Origin: Caulobacter sp. | GTDB lineage: Bacteria; Pseudomonadota; Alphaproteobacteria; Caulobacterales; Caulobacteraceae | Direction: 5' to 3' | DNA: 53,391 nucleotides | Assembly (NCBI GenBank): GCA_019636175.1 | Contig: JAHBYC010000017.1 | Location: 1 to 53,391, forward strand | Shown: positions 43,124-50,034 of the stretch, piece after piece | Layout of the letters: each line of letters begins with the position of its first letter | Numbering within the stretch: the stretch's first letter is position 1 | The notes under the pieces: generated by a model | The model's database searches: none | The model's input: the letters and a program-made list of their open reading frames with translations, nothing else | Told to the model about the DNA's origin: nothing | Program-made: the position numbers and the translations under genes

Positions 43124-43474
43124 ATGGATAGCGATTTCCGGTCCGGCTGCCCCATCGCCACCACGCTGGACCTTGTCGGCGACCGATGGACCCTGGTGCT
43201 GCTCCGCGACATGATCAACGGCAAGGCGCGGTTCTCGGAGTTTCTCGACAGCCCCGAGCGGATCACCACCAATGTCCTGACCGACCGGCTTGGCCGGATG
43301 GAGGCGGCGGGACTGGTCACCCGGACCGCCTATCAGGACCGGCCCCGGCGGTTCGCCTACAGCCTGACCGAAAAGGGCGCGGCCCTGACCCCCGTCATGC
43401 AGGCGATGTGTCGCTGGGCCAACGCCTGGATCCCGGACACCTGGGTCCCGCCAGAGAGCTTCATGGCGTTGTAG
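43124..43474 (+). CDS. HxlR-family transcriptional regulator
   Basis: 116 residues. The N-terminal CPIATTLDLVGDRWTLVLLR (conserved Cys10 near the DNA-binding domain) and the recognition region NVLTDRLGRMEAAGLVTR followed by the basic RPRRFAYSLTEKGAAL are the HxlR signatures. Relatives often sense electrophiles or formaldehyde through that Cys, which fits a role over the adjacent GFA gene. The start at 43124 is preferred over an ATG nine codons upstream, which lies inside the dyad. Confidence 0.9.
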   Translation: MDSDFRSGCPIATTLDLVGDRWTLVLLRDMINGKARFSEFLDSPERITTNVLTDRLGRMEAAGLVTRTAYQDRPRRFAYSLTEKGAALTPVMQAMCRWANAWIPDTWVPPESFMAL

Positions 43475-43500
43475 GGGCGATCCACGGTCGTCGCGCACTC

Positions 43501-43637
43501 CCCCTGTCCGCTCTTCCCGGCGAAGGCCGGGATCCAGATTCAGCCACGTGGCCGGCCGACTAATTCCGAAAAGGGGCTTAGGCGGAAGGGGCCCCGCCTT
43601 GGCTTCGCCGTCCTCTGGGTCGCCGGCAAGGGCGGAG
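43501..43637. repeat. Intergenic inverted repeat between HxlR and the phytase
   Basis: Left arm about 43501-43542 (CCCTGTCCGCTCTTCCCGGC, then GAAGGCCGGGATCCAG) and right arm about 43588-43637 (GGGGCCCCGCCTTGGCTTCG, then GGTCGCCGGCAAGGGCGGA) are interrupted partners of the 21637-21771 type. Nothing else is visible in this 222-base gap. Confidence 0.6.
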
Positions 43638-43696
43638 GGAAGAGAAATTGCCTGAAATTTCTTGGTTCCGGCGGTTCAGCCTGGACCCCGGCGGCC

Positions 43697-44791
43697 CTAC
43701 AGCCCCAGCGCGGCCTTCACGTCCCGCCAGTCGATCAGCTTGAAGTTCTGCCGCGCGCGATCGGCGCTCTGGCCTTCGCCCGCGCTGTCGACATCGTCCT
43801 GAACGACCAGCAGCCCGTCGGCATAGGGCCCGACCTGGCCGCCCAGGGCCGCGACGCCATCGGTGCCGGTCACCGGATCGACGCCATTGCCGCCGACGGC
43901 GGAAAATCGTCCGCGATAGACCGGGGTCTCGCCGTCCACCCGCCAGACGGCGAAGGCGCTGTCGCCCTGGCTGGAGGCGATCAGCCAGGTCACCGGCCCC
44001 TCGCGCAGCAGGGTCAGACCCTCGACATCGGGAACCAGCATGTCCGACGGCGCGGCGGCCACCAGCTGGCGCGTGACGTCCCCCGGCTTCAGGTCATAGC
44101 GCCAGATGCCGACGTTTTCCTCGCCGATGTAGAGCACGCCCCGATCGTCATCGACGACGCAGCCCTCGGTCTGGCTGCCGACGGCGAACTGCTTTTCGAT
44201 GCTCGCCTTGAAGGCGCCGTCGGCGCCGGCCTCGATCCGCATCTGGCGCACCTGGCCGTCGGTACCGTTGGTGATGATGATGAAGCCGCCGTCGCGCCGC
44301 CCCATGCACAGGCCATAGGGCTCGGCCAGATCCAGCGGCGCCACGCCCCAGGGCGTGATCTTCAGGCTGTCGGGGTCCATCAGATAGAGCGCATTGCCCA
44401 TGCGGCCGCGGTCGCTGGCGGCGATCAGCACCCGCATCCCGTCCGGCGTCGGGAAATCGCCGCGCAGATCGACATTGTTCAGCCGGCCGTCGGGGATGAA
44501 GCCGGTGATCCTGCCGGTCACGTCATAGGTGTAGAGCCCGGCCTGCTTGTCGGTGCCGAAGATCACCACCCGGGACGGATCGCGGGGGTCGGCCCAGATC
44601 TCCGGATCGTCAGCGGCGTCCTTCTTCTTGGTCGCCACGGCCTGGGTCTCGCCCGACGACATCACCGGCGTTCCGACGCCGAGGGTCAGCTTGCCCGAGT
44701 CCGACACCGCCTCGGGATCAAGGGCCGCGCAGGCGGTCGAGACCAGCAGGCCGGCGAGCAGCGGGAGCAGGGCGGGGGAGAGACGCATCAT
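43697..44791 (-). CDS. Beta-propeller phytase
   Basis: 364 residues. An N-terminal signal (LSPALLPLLAGLLVSTACAA), possibly a lipoprotein with a weak lipobox, precedes the six-bladed propeller. Propeller features: DDPEIWADPRDPSRVVIFGT near the start, DGRLNNVDLRGDF, EPYGLCMGR, QTEGCVVDDDRGVLYIGEEN and VPDVEGLTL, which supply the Ca-binding acidic residues. The enzyme removes phosphate from phytate. Directly behind a TonB-dependent receptor on the same strand (188-base gap), a pairing known in Caulobacter relatives that suggests outer-membrane or periplasmic phosphate scavenging. Confidence 0.92.
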   Translation of the reverse strand: MMRLSPALLPLLAGLLVSTACAALDPEAVSDSGKLTLGVGTPVMSSGETQAVATKKKDAADDPEIWADPRDPSRVVIFGTDKQAGLYTYDVTGRITGFIPDGRLNNVDLRGDFPTPDGMRVLIAASDRGRMGNALYLMDPDSLKITPWGVAPLDLAEPYGLCMGRRDGGFIIITNGTDGQVRQMRIEAGADGAFKASIEKQFAVGSQTEGCVVDDDRGVLYIGEENVGIWRYDLKPGDVTRQLVAAAPSDMLVPDVEGLTLLREGPVTWLIASSQGDSAFAVWRVDGETPVYRGRFSAVGGNGVDPVTGTDGVAALGGQVGPYADGLLVVQDDVDSAGEGQSADRARQNFKLIDWRDVKAALGL

Positions 44792-44816
44792 CGATCCTTG
44801 GTCCACCCCCTGAACC

Positions 44817-44968
44817 CGTCATCCCGGCCGTAGCGCGACGCGCGGAGAGCCGGGACCCAGAGGGCCATTTCGCGACTTGAGCCCCCGGGTCCCGGATAGC
44901 CCGCAAGGGGCTTCCGGGATGACGGCGGGGCAGGTCCCGGATCGCCCGCAAGGGGCGTCCGGGACGAC
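44817..44968. repeat. Intergenic inverted repeat between the phytase and its receptor
   Basis: One left arm 44817-44862 (GTCATCCCGGCC... CCGGGACCCAG) faces two right arms, 44887-44924 and 44931-44968 (GGTCCCGGAT...CCGGGATGAC/GACGAC). The right side is thus duplicated. It lies inside a probable phytase-receptor transcript. Confidence 0.7.
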
Positions 44969-44979
44969 AGTGGGCAGTA

Positions 44980-47805
44980 TCAGAACTTCAGCTTCACACC
45001 GGCCTTGGCGGTCCAGCTGTACTCCTCGTACTGCAGGAGGCGCTTGCGGCCCGGACCGTTCTGGTAGGCGACGTAGGGCGCATCGCCCAGGTTCACCAGT
45101 TCCAGGAACAGCTGGGCGTTCCGGGTGATCCGGTACTTGGCGCTGGCGTCGTACTGGATGTGATCCTTGACGTAGCGGTCGGTCCCGGCGCTGGAGCCCA
45201 GCTCGTCGAGATACAGGTCGCGGTAGGTCGCCGAGAGGCGGATGCTGACCGGGCCCTTCTCGTAGCCGAGCATGGCGTTGTAGGTGTTCTTCGACGACGA
45301 CGGCAGCGGGATGGTGCGGCCGACAATGTCGCCCTCGGCGTCGGTGTAGGTGTAGTTGAAGCCGACCAGCACCGCGTCCAGAGGACCGGGCAGGAAGGTC
45401 AGGGCCTGCTGGTAGTTGAACTCGAAGCCGAAGACGGTGGCCTTGTCGCCGTTGATCGGGATGATCGCCTCGTCATAGGCCACGCCGTTGTAGACGCCGT
45501 TGTTGAACTCGGCGTCGACGATGAAGTTGTCGATCGACTTGTAGAACAGGCCGCCCGACAGCACCGCTTCCTTCGCGAAATACCATTCCGCCGACAGGTC
45601 CAGGTTCCAGGCCTCATAGGGCTTGAGGTCGGGGTTGCCGAACTCGCCGCTGCGCACGTCCTTGTCGTCTTCCTCGACGATGAAGCGGGGGGCGATCTGG
45701 CCGACGCGCGGACGGACCACGCTGCGGAAGACGCCGCCGCGCAGGATCAGGTCATCGGCCGCCTCGAAGCGGATGGTGGCGCTGGGCAGCCAGTCGACAT
45801 AGTCGACCGACTTGCTGACCGGGGTGATGAACACCGTGTCGTCGGCCAAGACGGCGCCGTTGTAGGTGGCGCCGGCCTCGACCAGCTCGACCAGATTGCC
45901 GGCGGCCTCGGTCTTCGTCGCCTCGACCCGCAGGCCGCCGATGATCCGCAGGGGCCCCTGTTCGTACTTGCCCTGGATATAGCCGGCGTAGATGTCCTCG
46001 CTGACGTCATAGTCGGCGACGGCGGACTCGAAGCGGGTGTCGAGATCGCTGATCACGAACCCGGTCTTGTCCTTGCGGAAGAAGTTGGAGATGGCGCCCT
46101 TGGACGGGACCGGCTCGATATCGGCCAGATTGTAGTCCTGCGGGCCGGTGAAGGCCGCCAGGTTCAGGCCGCCGGTGTAGCCAGTGTAGTAGTCCAGCTG
46201 CAGGTCGTAGCTCTTGTCCTTGGTGCGGGCCTTGGCGCCGAACTTCAGGTCGAAGGCCGCGTCGCCCAGCTGGAATTCGCGGGTCGCGTCGATCTTGAAC
46301 TCCTCCTCCTCCTCCTCGGAGAGGCTGAGCTTGGTGTGCTCCAGGCGATAAAAGCTGTAGCGGCTGGCGTCGAGGAAGTTGGTCTCGCCGGTTGTGACGT
46401 CGTACTTCGGTTTTTCCATGTTGGAGTAGTCGAAGTTGACGACCAGGGAATTGCCGCTGAAGCGCTGGCGGAAGCGGGCCGGGTCGACGCTGCCGGCTTC
46501 CTTTTCGCGGGCCTTGGAATAGCTGGCCGAATAGTCGAAGCGCCAGTCGCCGGCGAAGGTCCGGCCGCCCAGCACCAGCGAGGTGATGTTCTGGCTCTCG
46601 AAGCGGTCCTTCAGGTCGCGGATGACGGTGATCCGGTCGTCGGACGAGCGGAAGTTGGCCGAGGTGGCCGTGCCGCTGTTGGGGTCGCCGTCCATTTCGA
46701 AGATCAGCCGGCGGCGGAATTCCTGGTCGTCGAACACGCTGTGCAGCAGGCGGGCGTAGAGGTCGGTGTTCTCGTCGAGGCGGAAGTCGAACGACAGCGA
46801 GCCGCCGGTGCGGGTCCGCTCGACGTCATAGTCGCGGTATTGCAGGGTCTTGGCCGAGACGATGCCGCCGTTCTCATCCCAGTCATCCATCTCGATGTTG
46901 TCGGTCGAGAAGCTGCGCTTGTAGTAGGACAGGCCGCCGGAAACGCCGATGCGGTCGCTGAGCATCTTCGAGAAGTCGAAGGAGGCCTTGGGCGAGGTCT
47001 CGCCGTTGAGGTCGTTGTACGACCCTTCCAGGCTGAGCGAATAGAAGTCCTTGCGGCGGTCGAAGGCGCTGGTGGTCTTGATCTGGATCGAGGCGCCGAT
47101 GGTGTCGGCGTCCATGTCGGGGGTCAGGGTCTTCTTGACCTCGATGCTCTCGATCAGCTCGCTGGGAATGACGTCCAGGGCCACGGCGCTGACATCGGCT
47201 TCCGGCGCCGGCACCCGGGCGCCGTTGATCGAGGCGGAGTTGAGGTTCGGATCAAGGCCGCGCACGGACACGAAGCGCCCCTCGCCCTGGTCGTCCAGCA
47301 CATTGATGCCCGGCAGGCGGCGCAGGGATTCGGCGACGTTCTGGTCGGGGAACTGGCCCACGGCGTCGCGGGTCAGCACGCTCTCGACGCCGTCGGCCGA
47401 ACGCTGGCGCTGCACGGTGCTGTTGAGGTTGCCGCGCTGGCCGACCACCAGCACGCTGTCGACCACGCCATCGGCCTGCGGTCCGACCTGGATGTCCAGG
47501 GTGACAAGGCCGGTCTCGGCGACCTGGACTGTGCGGGTCACGGTGTCCGCGCCGCTGTAGTCGACCTTGATCGTATAGGTTCCGGCCGGCAGGTCGCTGA
47601 AGCGGAACAGGCCGTCGGCGCCCACCTCGGTGTGGCGGTTCAGCTCGACGATGGTGACCTGGGCGCCCGGCAGGGTCTTGACCCCGCTGCCGTCGGTGAC
47701 GTCGCCCGACAGGTCGCCGGCCAGCGCCGGACCGGCGAAAAGAGCCAGCGCGCCGGCGGTGGCCATCAACAGGGCGCGCGAACGGCCCGTGCGAGAAATG
47801 TGCAT
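44980..47805 (-). CDS. TonB-dependent receptor (TonB-Xanth-Caul type)
   Basis: 941 residues. Signal peptide ALLMATAGALALFAGPALAG; a carboxypeptidase-regulatory-like beta-sandwich at about 33-105 (GVKTLPGAQVTIVE, GTYTIKVDYSGADTVTR); plug domain with the Ton-box-proximal VLVVGQRGNLNSTVQ and VAESLRRLPGINVLDDQG, RFVSVRGLDPNLN; then a 22-strand barrel ending in TAKAGVKLKF with the terminal Phe of outer-membrane proteins. It imports a ligand across the outer membrane using TonB energy. Gene order with the phytase suggests phytate or an inositol phosphate product as ligand (inference). Confidence 0.93.
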   Translation of the reverse strand: MHISRTGRSRALLMATAGALALFAGPALAGDLSGDVTDGSGVKTLPGAQVTIVELNRHTEVGADGLFRFSDLPAGTYTIKVDYSGADTVTRTVQVAETGLVTLDIQVGPQADGVVDSVLVVGQRGNLNSTVQRQRSADGVESVLTRDAVGQFPDQNVAESLRRLPGINVLDDQGEGRFVSVRGLDPNLNSASINGARVPAPEADVSAVALDVIPSELIESIEVKKTLTPDMDADTIGASIQIKTTSAFDRRKDFYSLSLEGSYNDLNGETSPKASFDFSKMLSDRIGVSGGLSYYKRSFSTDNIEMDDWDENGGIVSAKTLQYRDYDVERTRTGGSLSFDFRLDENTDLYARLLHSVFDDQEFRRRLIFEMDGDPNSGTATSANFRSSDDRITVIRDLKDRFESQNITSLVLGGRTFAGDWRFDYSASYSKAREKEAGSVDPARFRQRFSGNSLVVNFDYSNMEKPKYDVTTGETNFLDASRYSFYRLEHTKLSLSEEEEEEFKIDATREFQLGDAAFDLKFGAKARTKDKSYDLQLDYYTGYTGGLNLAAFTGPQDYNLADIEPVPSKGAISNFFRKDKTGFVISDLDTRFESAVADYDVSEDIYAGYIQGKYEQGPLRIIGGLRVEATKTEAAGNLVELVEAGATYNGAVLADDTVFITPVSKSVDYVDWLPSATIRFEAADDLILRGGVFRSVVRPRVGQIAPRFIVEEDDKDVRSGEFGNPDLKPYEAWNLDLSAEWYFAKEAVLSGGLFYKSIDNFIVDAEFNNGVYNGVAYDEAIIPINGDKATVFGFEFNYQQALTFLPGPLDAVLVGFNYTYTDAEGDIVGRTIPLPSSSKNTYNAMLGYEKGPVSIRLSATYRDLYLDELGSSAGTDRYVKDHIQYDASAKYRITRNAQLFLELVNLGDAPYVAYQNGPGRKRLLQYEEYSWTAKAGVKLKF

Positions 47806-47955
47806 GTGGATCCCCTAGCCCCAAAATAGGCCCAGGAGCGCGGATGCCAGTTGAGAATGACACGCAGCCAACAGAGCTGTGACGGTTGAGCGTAGGTTTT
47901 CCGTCAGTTCAGTGACGATGCAATTTGGCGACAGCAGGCCGATGGGGAGGGGTCG

Positions 47956-48040
47956 GTAATTCGGTGACAGTCACTTTTTTCGGGCCTGCCGTCGGCTGCC
48001 TCACCGGCGAGGTGGAAAAAAGTGACTGTCACCGAATTAC
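47956..48040. repeat. REPIN 3
   Basis: Arms 47956-47981 and 48015-48040 are 26-nt reverse complements with a 33-nt spacer and the core GGTGACAGTCACTTTTTT. The outer ends are GTAATTC, one base shorter than the GCTAATTC ends of the copies beside the RAYT gene. It occupies the centre of the 309-base gap between the TonB receptor start and the DUF1801 gene. Confidence 0.9.
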
Positions 48041-48114
48041 ACAGCTGGCCAATCCTGGGAAATGCCAGGGAACTCCATACAGATCTCGCCGCCGAAAAGC
48101 TGTGTCCCGACCCC

Positions 48115-48501
48115 TCACCCCCGCTTTCCCTTCGACGCATTCAACGCCGCCGCCGCGCGAAACAGCGCCGTCAGGGCCGCCTCATCGATGACCTCGCCTT
48201 CTCGGATGTCGATGGCGCGGCGGGTATTGCCCTCGAGGCTTGAGTTGAACAGCCCGGACGGATCTTCCAGCGCCGCCCCCTTGGCGAAGGTCAGCTTGAC
48301 CACCGCCTTGTAGCTTTCGCCGGTGCAGATGATGCCGTCGTGATACCAGACCGGCACGCCCCGCCATTTCCACTCCTCGACCACCTCGGGCAACGCCGCC
48401 TTGATGATGGCGCGGACTTTTGCCAGGGCCTCGCCCCGCCAGTCGCCCAGCTCGGCGATCCGCTGGTCGATCAGGTCGGAGGGGGAGGGGGTGTCGGTCA
48501 T
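48115..48501 (-). CDS. DUF1801 domain protein (YdhG-like)
   Basis: 128 residues. The DUF1801 pattern is clear: LAKVRAIIKAALPEVVEEWK, then KWRGVPVWYHDGIICTGESY, AVVKLTFAKGAALEDPSGLF and a final AALTALFRAAAAL. The fold is a small alpha/beta domain of unknown function, common near stress and regulator genes. It begins 75 bases from REPIN 3 in the opposite direction. A REP remnant lies 23 bases upstream of its ATG. Confidence 0.85.
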   Translation of the reverse strand: MTDTPSPSDLIDQRIAELGDWRGEALAKVRAIIKAALPEVVEEWKWRGVPVWYHDGIICTGESYKAVVKLTFAKGAALEDPSGLFNSSLEGNTRRAIDIREGEVIDEAALTALFRAAAALNASKGKRG

Positions 48502-48523
48502 GACCGGCTGTCCTTCTGTTGCT

Positions 48524-48538
48524 CTGTCACCGAATTGC
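48524..48538 (-). repeat. Decayed REP fragment
   Basis: CTGTCACCGAATTGC repeats the outer 15 bases of a REP arm with one change in the end (GCAATTC instead of GCTAATTC). It has lost the poly-A/T part. It indicates an older insertion of the same family between DUF1801 and the next gene. Confidence 0.6.
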
Positions 48539-48549
48539 CTCCCCCCTCC

Positions 48550-48677
48550 GTCATCCCGGAAAGCGCGCAGCGCTTGTCCGGGACCCAGGGGGGCGAGGCG
48601 CGGTCCCTACGGCCGCGATCAAGACGCCGATCTGTTCCCTCTAGGTCCCGGCTCGCCCCGCGGGCGTCCGGGATGAC
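48550..48677. repeat. Intergenic inverted repeat upstream of DUF1801
   Basis: Left arm 48550-48588 (GTCATCCCGGAAAGCGCGCA, ending TCCGGGACCCA) and right arm 48641-48677 (CTAGGTCCCGGC... CCGGGATGAC). The centre contains no gene. The left arm is almost identical to that at 49903-49940. Confidence 0.75.
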
Positions 48678-48713
48678 GGAAGGGTGAGAAAAGGGGCGCA
48701 ATGCCTCGCGGTC

Positions 48714-48953
48714 TCACGCTCGACCGGGTTTGCCCCTGTCGCCCCGACCCGCGGCGCGCCAGCGGGCCACATAGGGCAGAAAGAACAGATACAGCCCGCT
48801 GACCAGCATCAGGATCAGCGGAACCAGGGCCAGCAGGCCGATCCAGAAGGCCTGGGATTGTCGCATCAGGGCGACGATGTTGATGATCACAGCCACGGTG
48901 AAAATGATCGACAGCCAGCGGTGGGTCTGACGGATGAATTGGTTCCAGTTCAT
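48714..48953 (-). CDS. Small membrane protein of unknown function
   Basis: 79 residues with two hydrophobic helices (WLSIIFTVAVIINIVALM and WIGLLALVPLILMLVSGLY) and a basic C-terminus (RWRAAGRGDRGKPG). It starts MNWNQFIRQTHRWLSIIF, the pattern of small PepSY-like or DUF-type membrane proteins common in alphaproteobacteria, but I cannot name the family. It follows the SRPBCC gene on the same strand by 33 bases, so it may be the third gene of that operon. Confidence 0.75.
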   Translation of the reverse strand: MNWNQFIRQTHRWLSIIFTVAVIINIVALMRQSQAFWIGLLALVPLILMLVSGLYLFFLPYVARWRAAGRGDRGKPGRA

Positions 48954-48986
48954 GTGGGGGACTCCTGAAAGGCGAGGGCGGCCGGC

Positions 48987-49418
48987 CTACCTGGACCGGG
49001 CCAGCAGGGCGTCGAGATTGTCGAGAAACCGGCCCCAGCCGACCATCGCGCCGCCGAAGGCCTGTTTCTGACCCGGACGGAAGCCGGCCTGCTCCATGCG
49101 CAGATGTGTGCCGCCGTCGGTCGGGGTCAGGGTGAAGGTGACCACGCTCTTCAGGGCAAAGGCGGGGTCATCGTTGGCGAAGTCCCAGCTGTAGGACAGG
49201 GTCTCGCCGGGCGTGACTTCCAGGACTTCGCAGTCCAGAACCCCGCCCCATTCGCCCCGCAGCTTGAAGCCGTGGCCGACCACCGGCCGGAAGTCGTTCT
49301 TCATCAGCCATTCCTCGATCAGGTGCGGCTGGGTCAGGGCGCGCCAGAGCTTTTCCGGCGGGTGAGGAAAGTCGCGCTCGACGACGACGGCGCGGGTCTG
49401 CGTGTCCGGATCGGTCAC
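48987..49418 (-). CDS. SRPBCC/AHSA1-domain protein
   Basis: 143 residues starting at a GTG that overlaps the ArsR stop by four bases (GTGA). Pattern of the AHA1/SRPBCC family: VVVERDFPHPPEKLWRALTQ at the start, EEWLMKNDFRPVVGHGFKL, then the closing helix GWGRFLDNLDALLA. This ligand-binding fold is commonly paired with small ArsR regulators; the ligand is unknown. No signal peptide. Confidence 0.88.
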   Translation of the reverse strand: MTDPDTQTRAVVVERDFPHPPEKLWRALTQPHLIEEWLMKNDFRPVVGHGFKLRGEWGGVLDCEVLEVTPGETLSYSWDFANDDPAFALKSVVTFTLTPTDGGTHLRMEQAGFRPGQKQAFGGAMVGWGRFLDNLDALLARSR

Positions 49419-49738
49419 TGGTCCATCCTGTTGAGCAGATTTTCGAGGTCGTCGAAGCGGCCTTCCCAGAACCGCGTCATCTGCCGCGACCAGTCGGTCA
49501 GCGGCGCCAGGGCCCCGGGCAGGGCGGCATAATGGGTCTCGCGCCCCTGCTGCCGACCGCTGACCAGCCCGGCCTGCTTCAGCACGCCCAGATGTTTCGA
49601 CACCGCCGGCTGCGAAACCCCCGCCCGCGCCGTCAGCGCCCCGACCGTCTGCTCCCCCTCCCGGCACAGCCGCTCGAAGATGGCCAGCCGTGTCGGATCA
49701 GCCAGGGTCCTGAACAGGGTTTCGGGGGCGGGTGACAT
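49415..49738 (-). CDS. ArsR-family transcriptional repressor
   Basis: 107 residues of the winged-helix ArsR/SmtB type: LFRTLADPTRLAIFERLCRE, the recognition region VSQPAVSKHLGVLKQAGLV and a wing GRQQGRETHYAAL. The metal-binding cysteines of true ArsR are absent, as in members that pair with SRPBCC enzymes. A long dyad lies just ahead of its ATG, 10 bases away, and is a likely autoregulatory operator. Confidence 0.92.
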   Translation of the reverse strand: MSPAPETLFRTLADPTRLAIFERLCREGEQTVGALTARAGVSQPAVSKHLGVLKQAGLVSGRQQGRETHYAALPGALAPLTDWSRQMTRFWEGRFDDLENLLNRMDQ

Positions 49739-49748
49739 GCGGAGATTG

Positions 49749-49790
49749 ATAACTCTGTGGCTATGGATTGACGTATAGCTACAGAGTTAT
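49749..49790. promoter_or_regulatory. Long operator-like dyad before the ArsR-SRPBCC operon
   Basis: 16-base arms ATAACTCTGTGGCTAT (49749-49764) and ATAGCTACAGAGTTAT (49775-49790) are reverse complements with one mismatch, separated by 10 bases. The dyad ends 10 bases before the ArsR start codon. It is AT-rich against the local GC-rich background and is not a terminator. Repression by ArsR is inferred. Confidence 0.65.
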
Positions 49791-49808
49791 GGGTCAGTCA
49801 AGCCGCCG

Positions 49809-49892
49809 GTAATTCGGTGACAGTCACTTTTTTCCACCTCGCCGACGTGGCCCCCGCAGCGGGTCCGAAAAAAGTGACTGTCACCGAATTAC
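49809..49892. repeat. REPIN 4
   Basis: Arms 49809-49834 and 49867-49892 are 26-nt reverse complements around a 32-nt spacer, with GTAATTC ends as in REPIN 3. It sits 18 bases upstream of the ArsR operator and is followed after 10 bases by a GTCATCCCGG-type arm at 49903. Confidence 0.9.
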
Positions 49893-49902
49893 CCCCACCT
49901 CC

Positions 49903-50010
49903 GTCATCCCGGAAAGCGCGCAGCGCTTGTCCGGGACCCAGGGGGCGCGAGACGCCGCCATTGCGGCCGCGATGAAGAGGCCGATCTGTCCCCTCCGGGT
50001 CCCGGCAGGC
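49903..50010. repeat. Inverted-repeat arm set next to REPIN 4
   Basis: Left arm 49903-49940 (GTCATCCCGGAAAGCGCGCA, ending TCCGGGACCCA) is nearly identical to 48550-48588. The right arm (from about 49997, GGGTCCCGGCAGGCC) is degraded and loses similarity before 50010. Located just behind the end of the S9 peptidase. Confidence 0.6.
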
Positions 50011-50034
50011 CCTCGCCGCGACCCGTCAGGCGCC

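Noticed and set aside
45160-47829. 889-codon open frame antisense to the TonB receptor
   Set aside because: High-GC mirror frame of a clear outer-membrane protein gene. It has no recognisable domain, is Val/Ala/Gly/Asp-rich in the usual shadow pattern and has no ribosome binding site.
47806-47955. Pho box upstream of the TonB receptor
   Set aside because: Only weak TGTCA-like matches with wrong spacing were found; not enough to call a PhoB site.
47904-48313. Short overlapping open frames across REPIN 3 and the DUF1801 gene
   Set aside because: They read through the repeat arms and antisense to DUF1801, with no start context.
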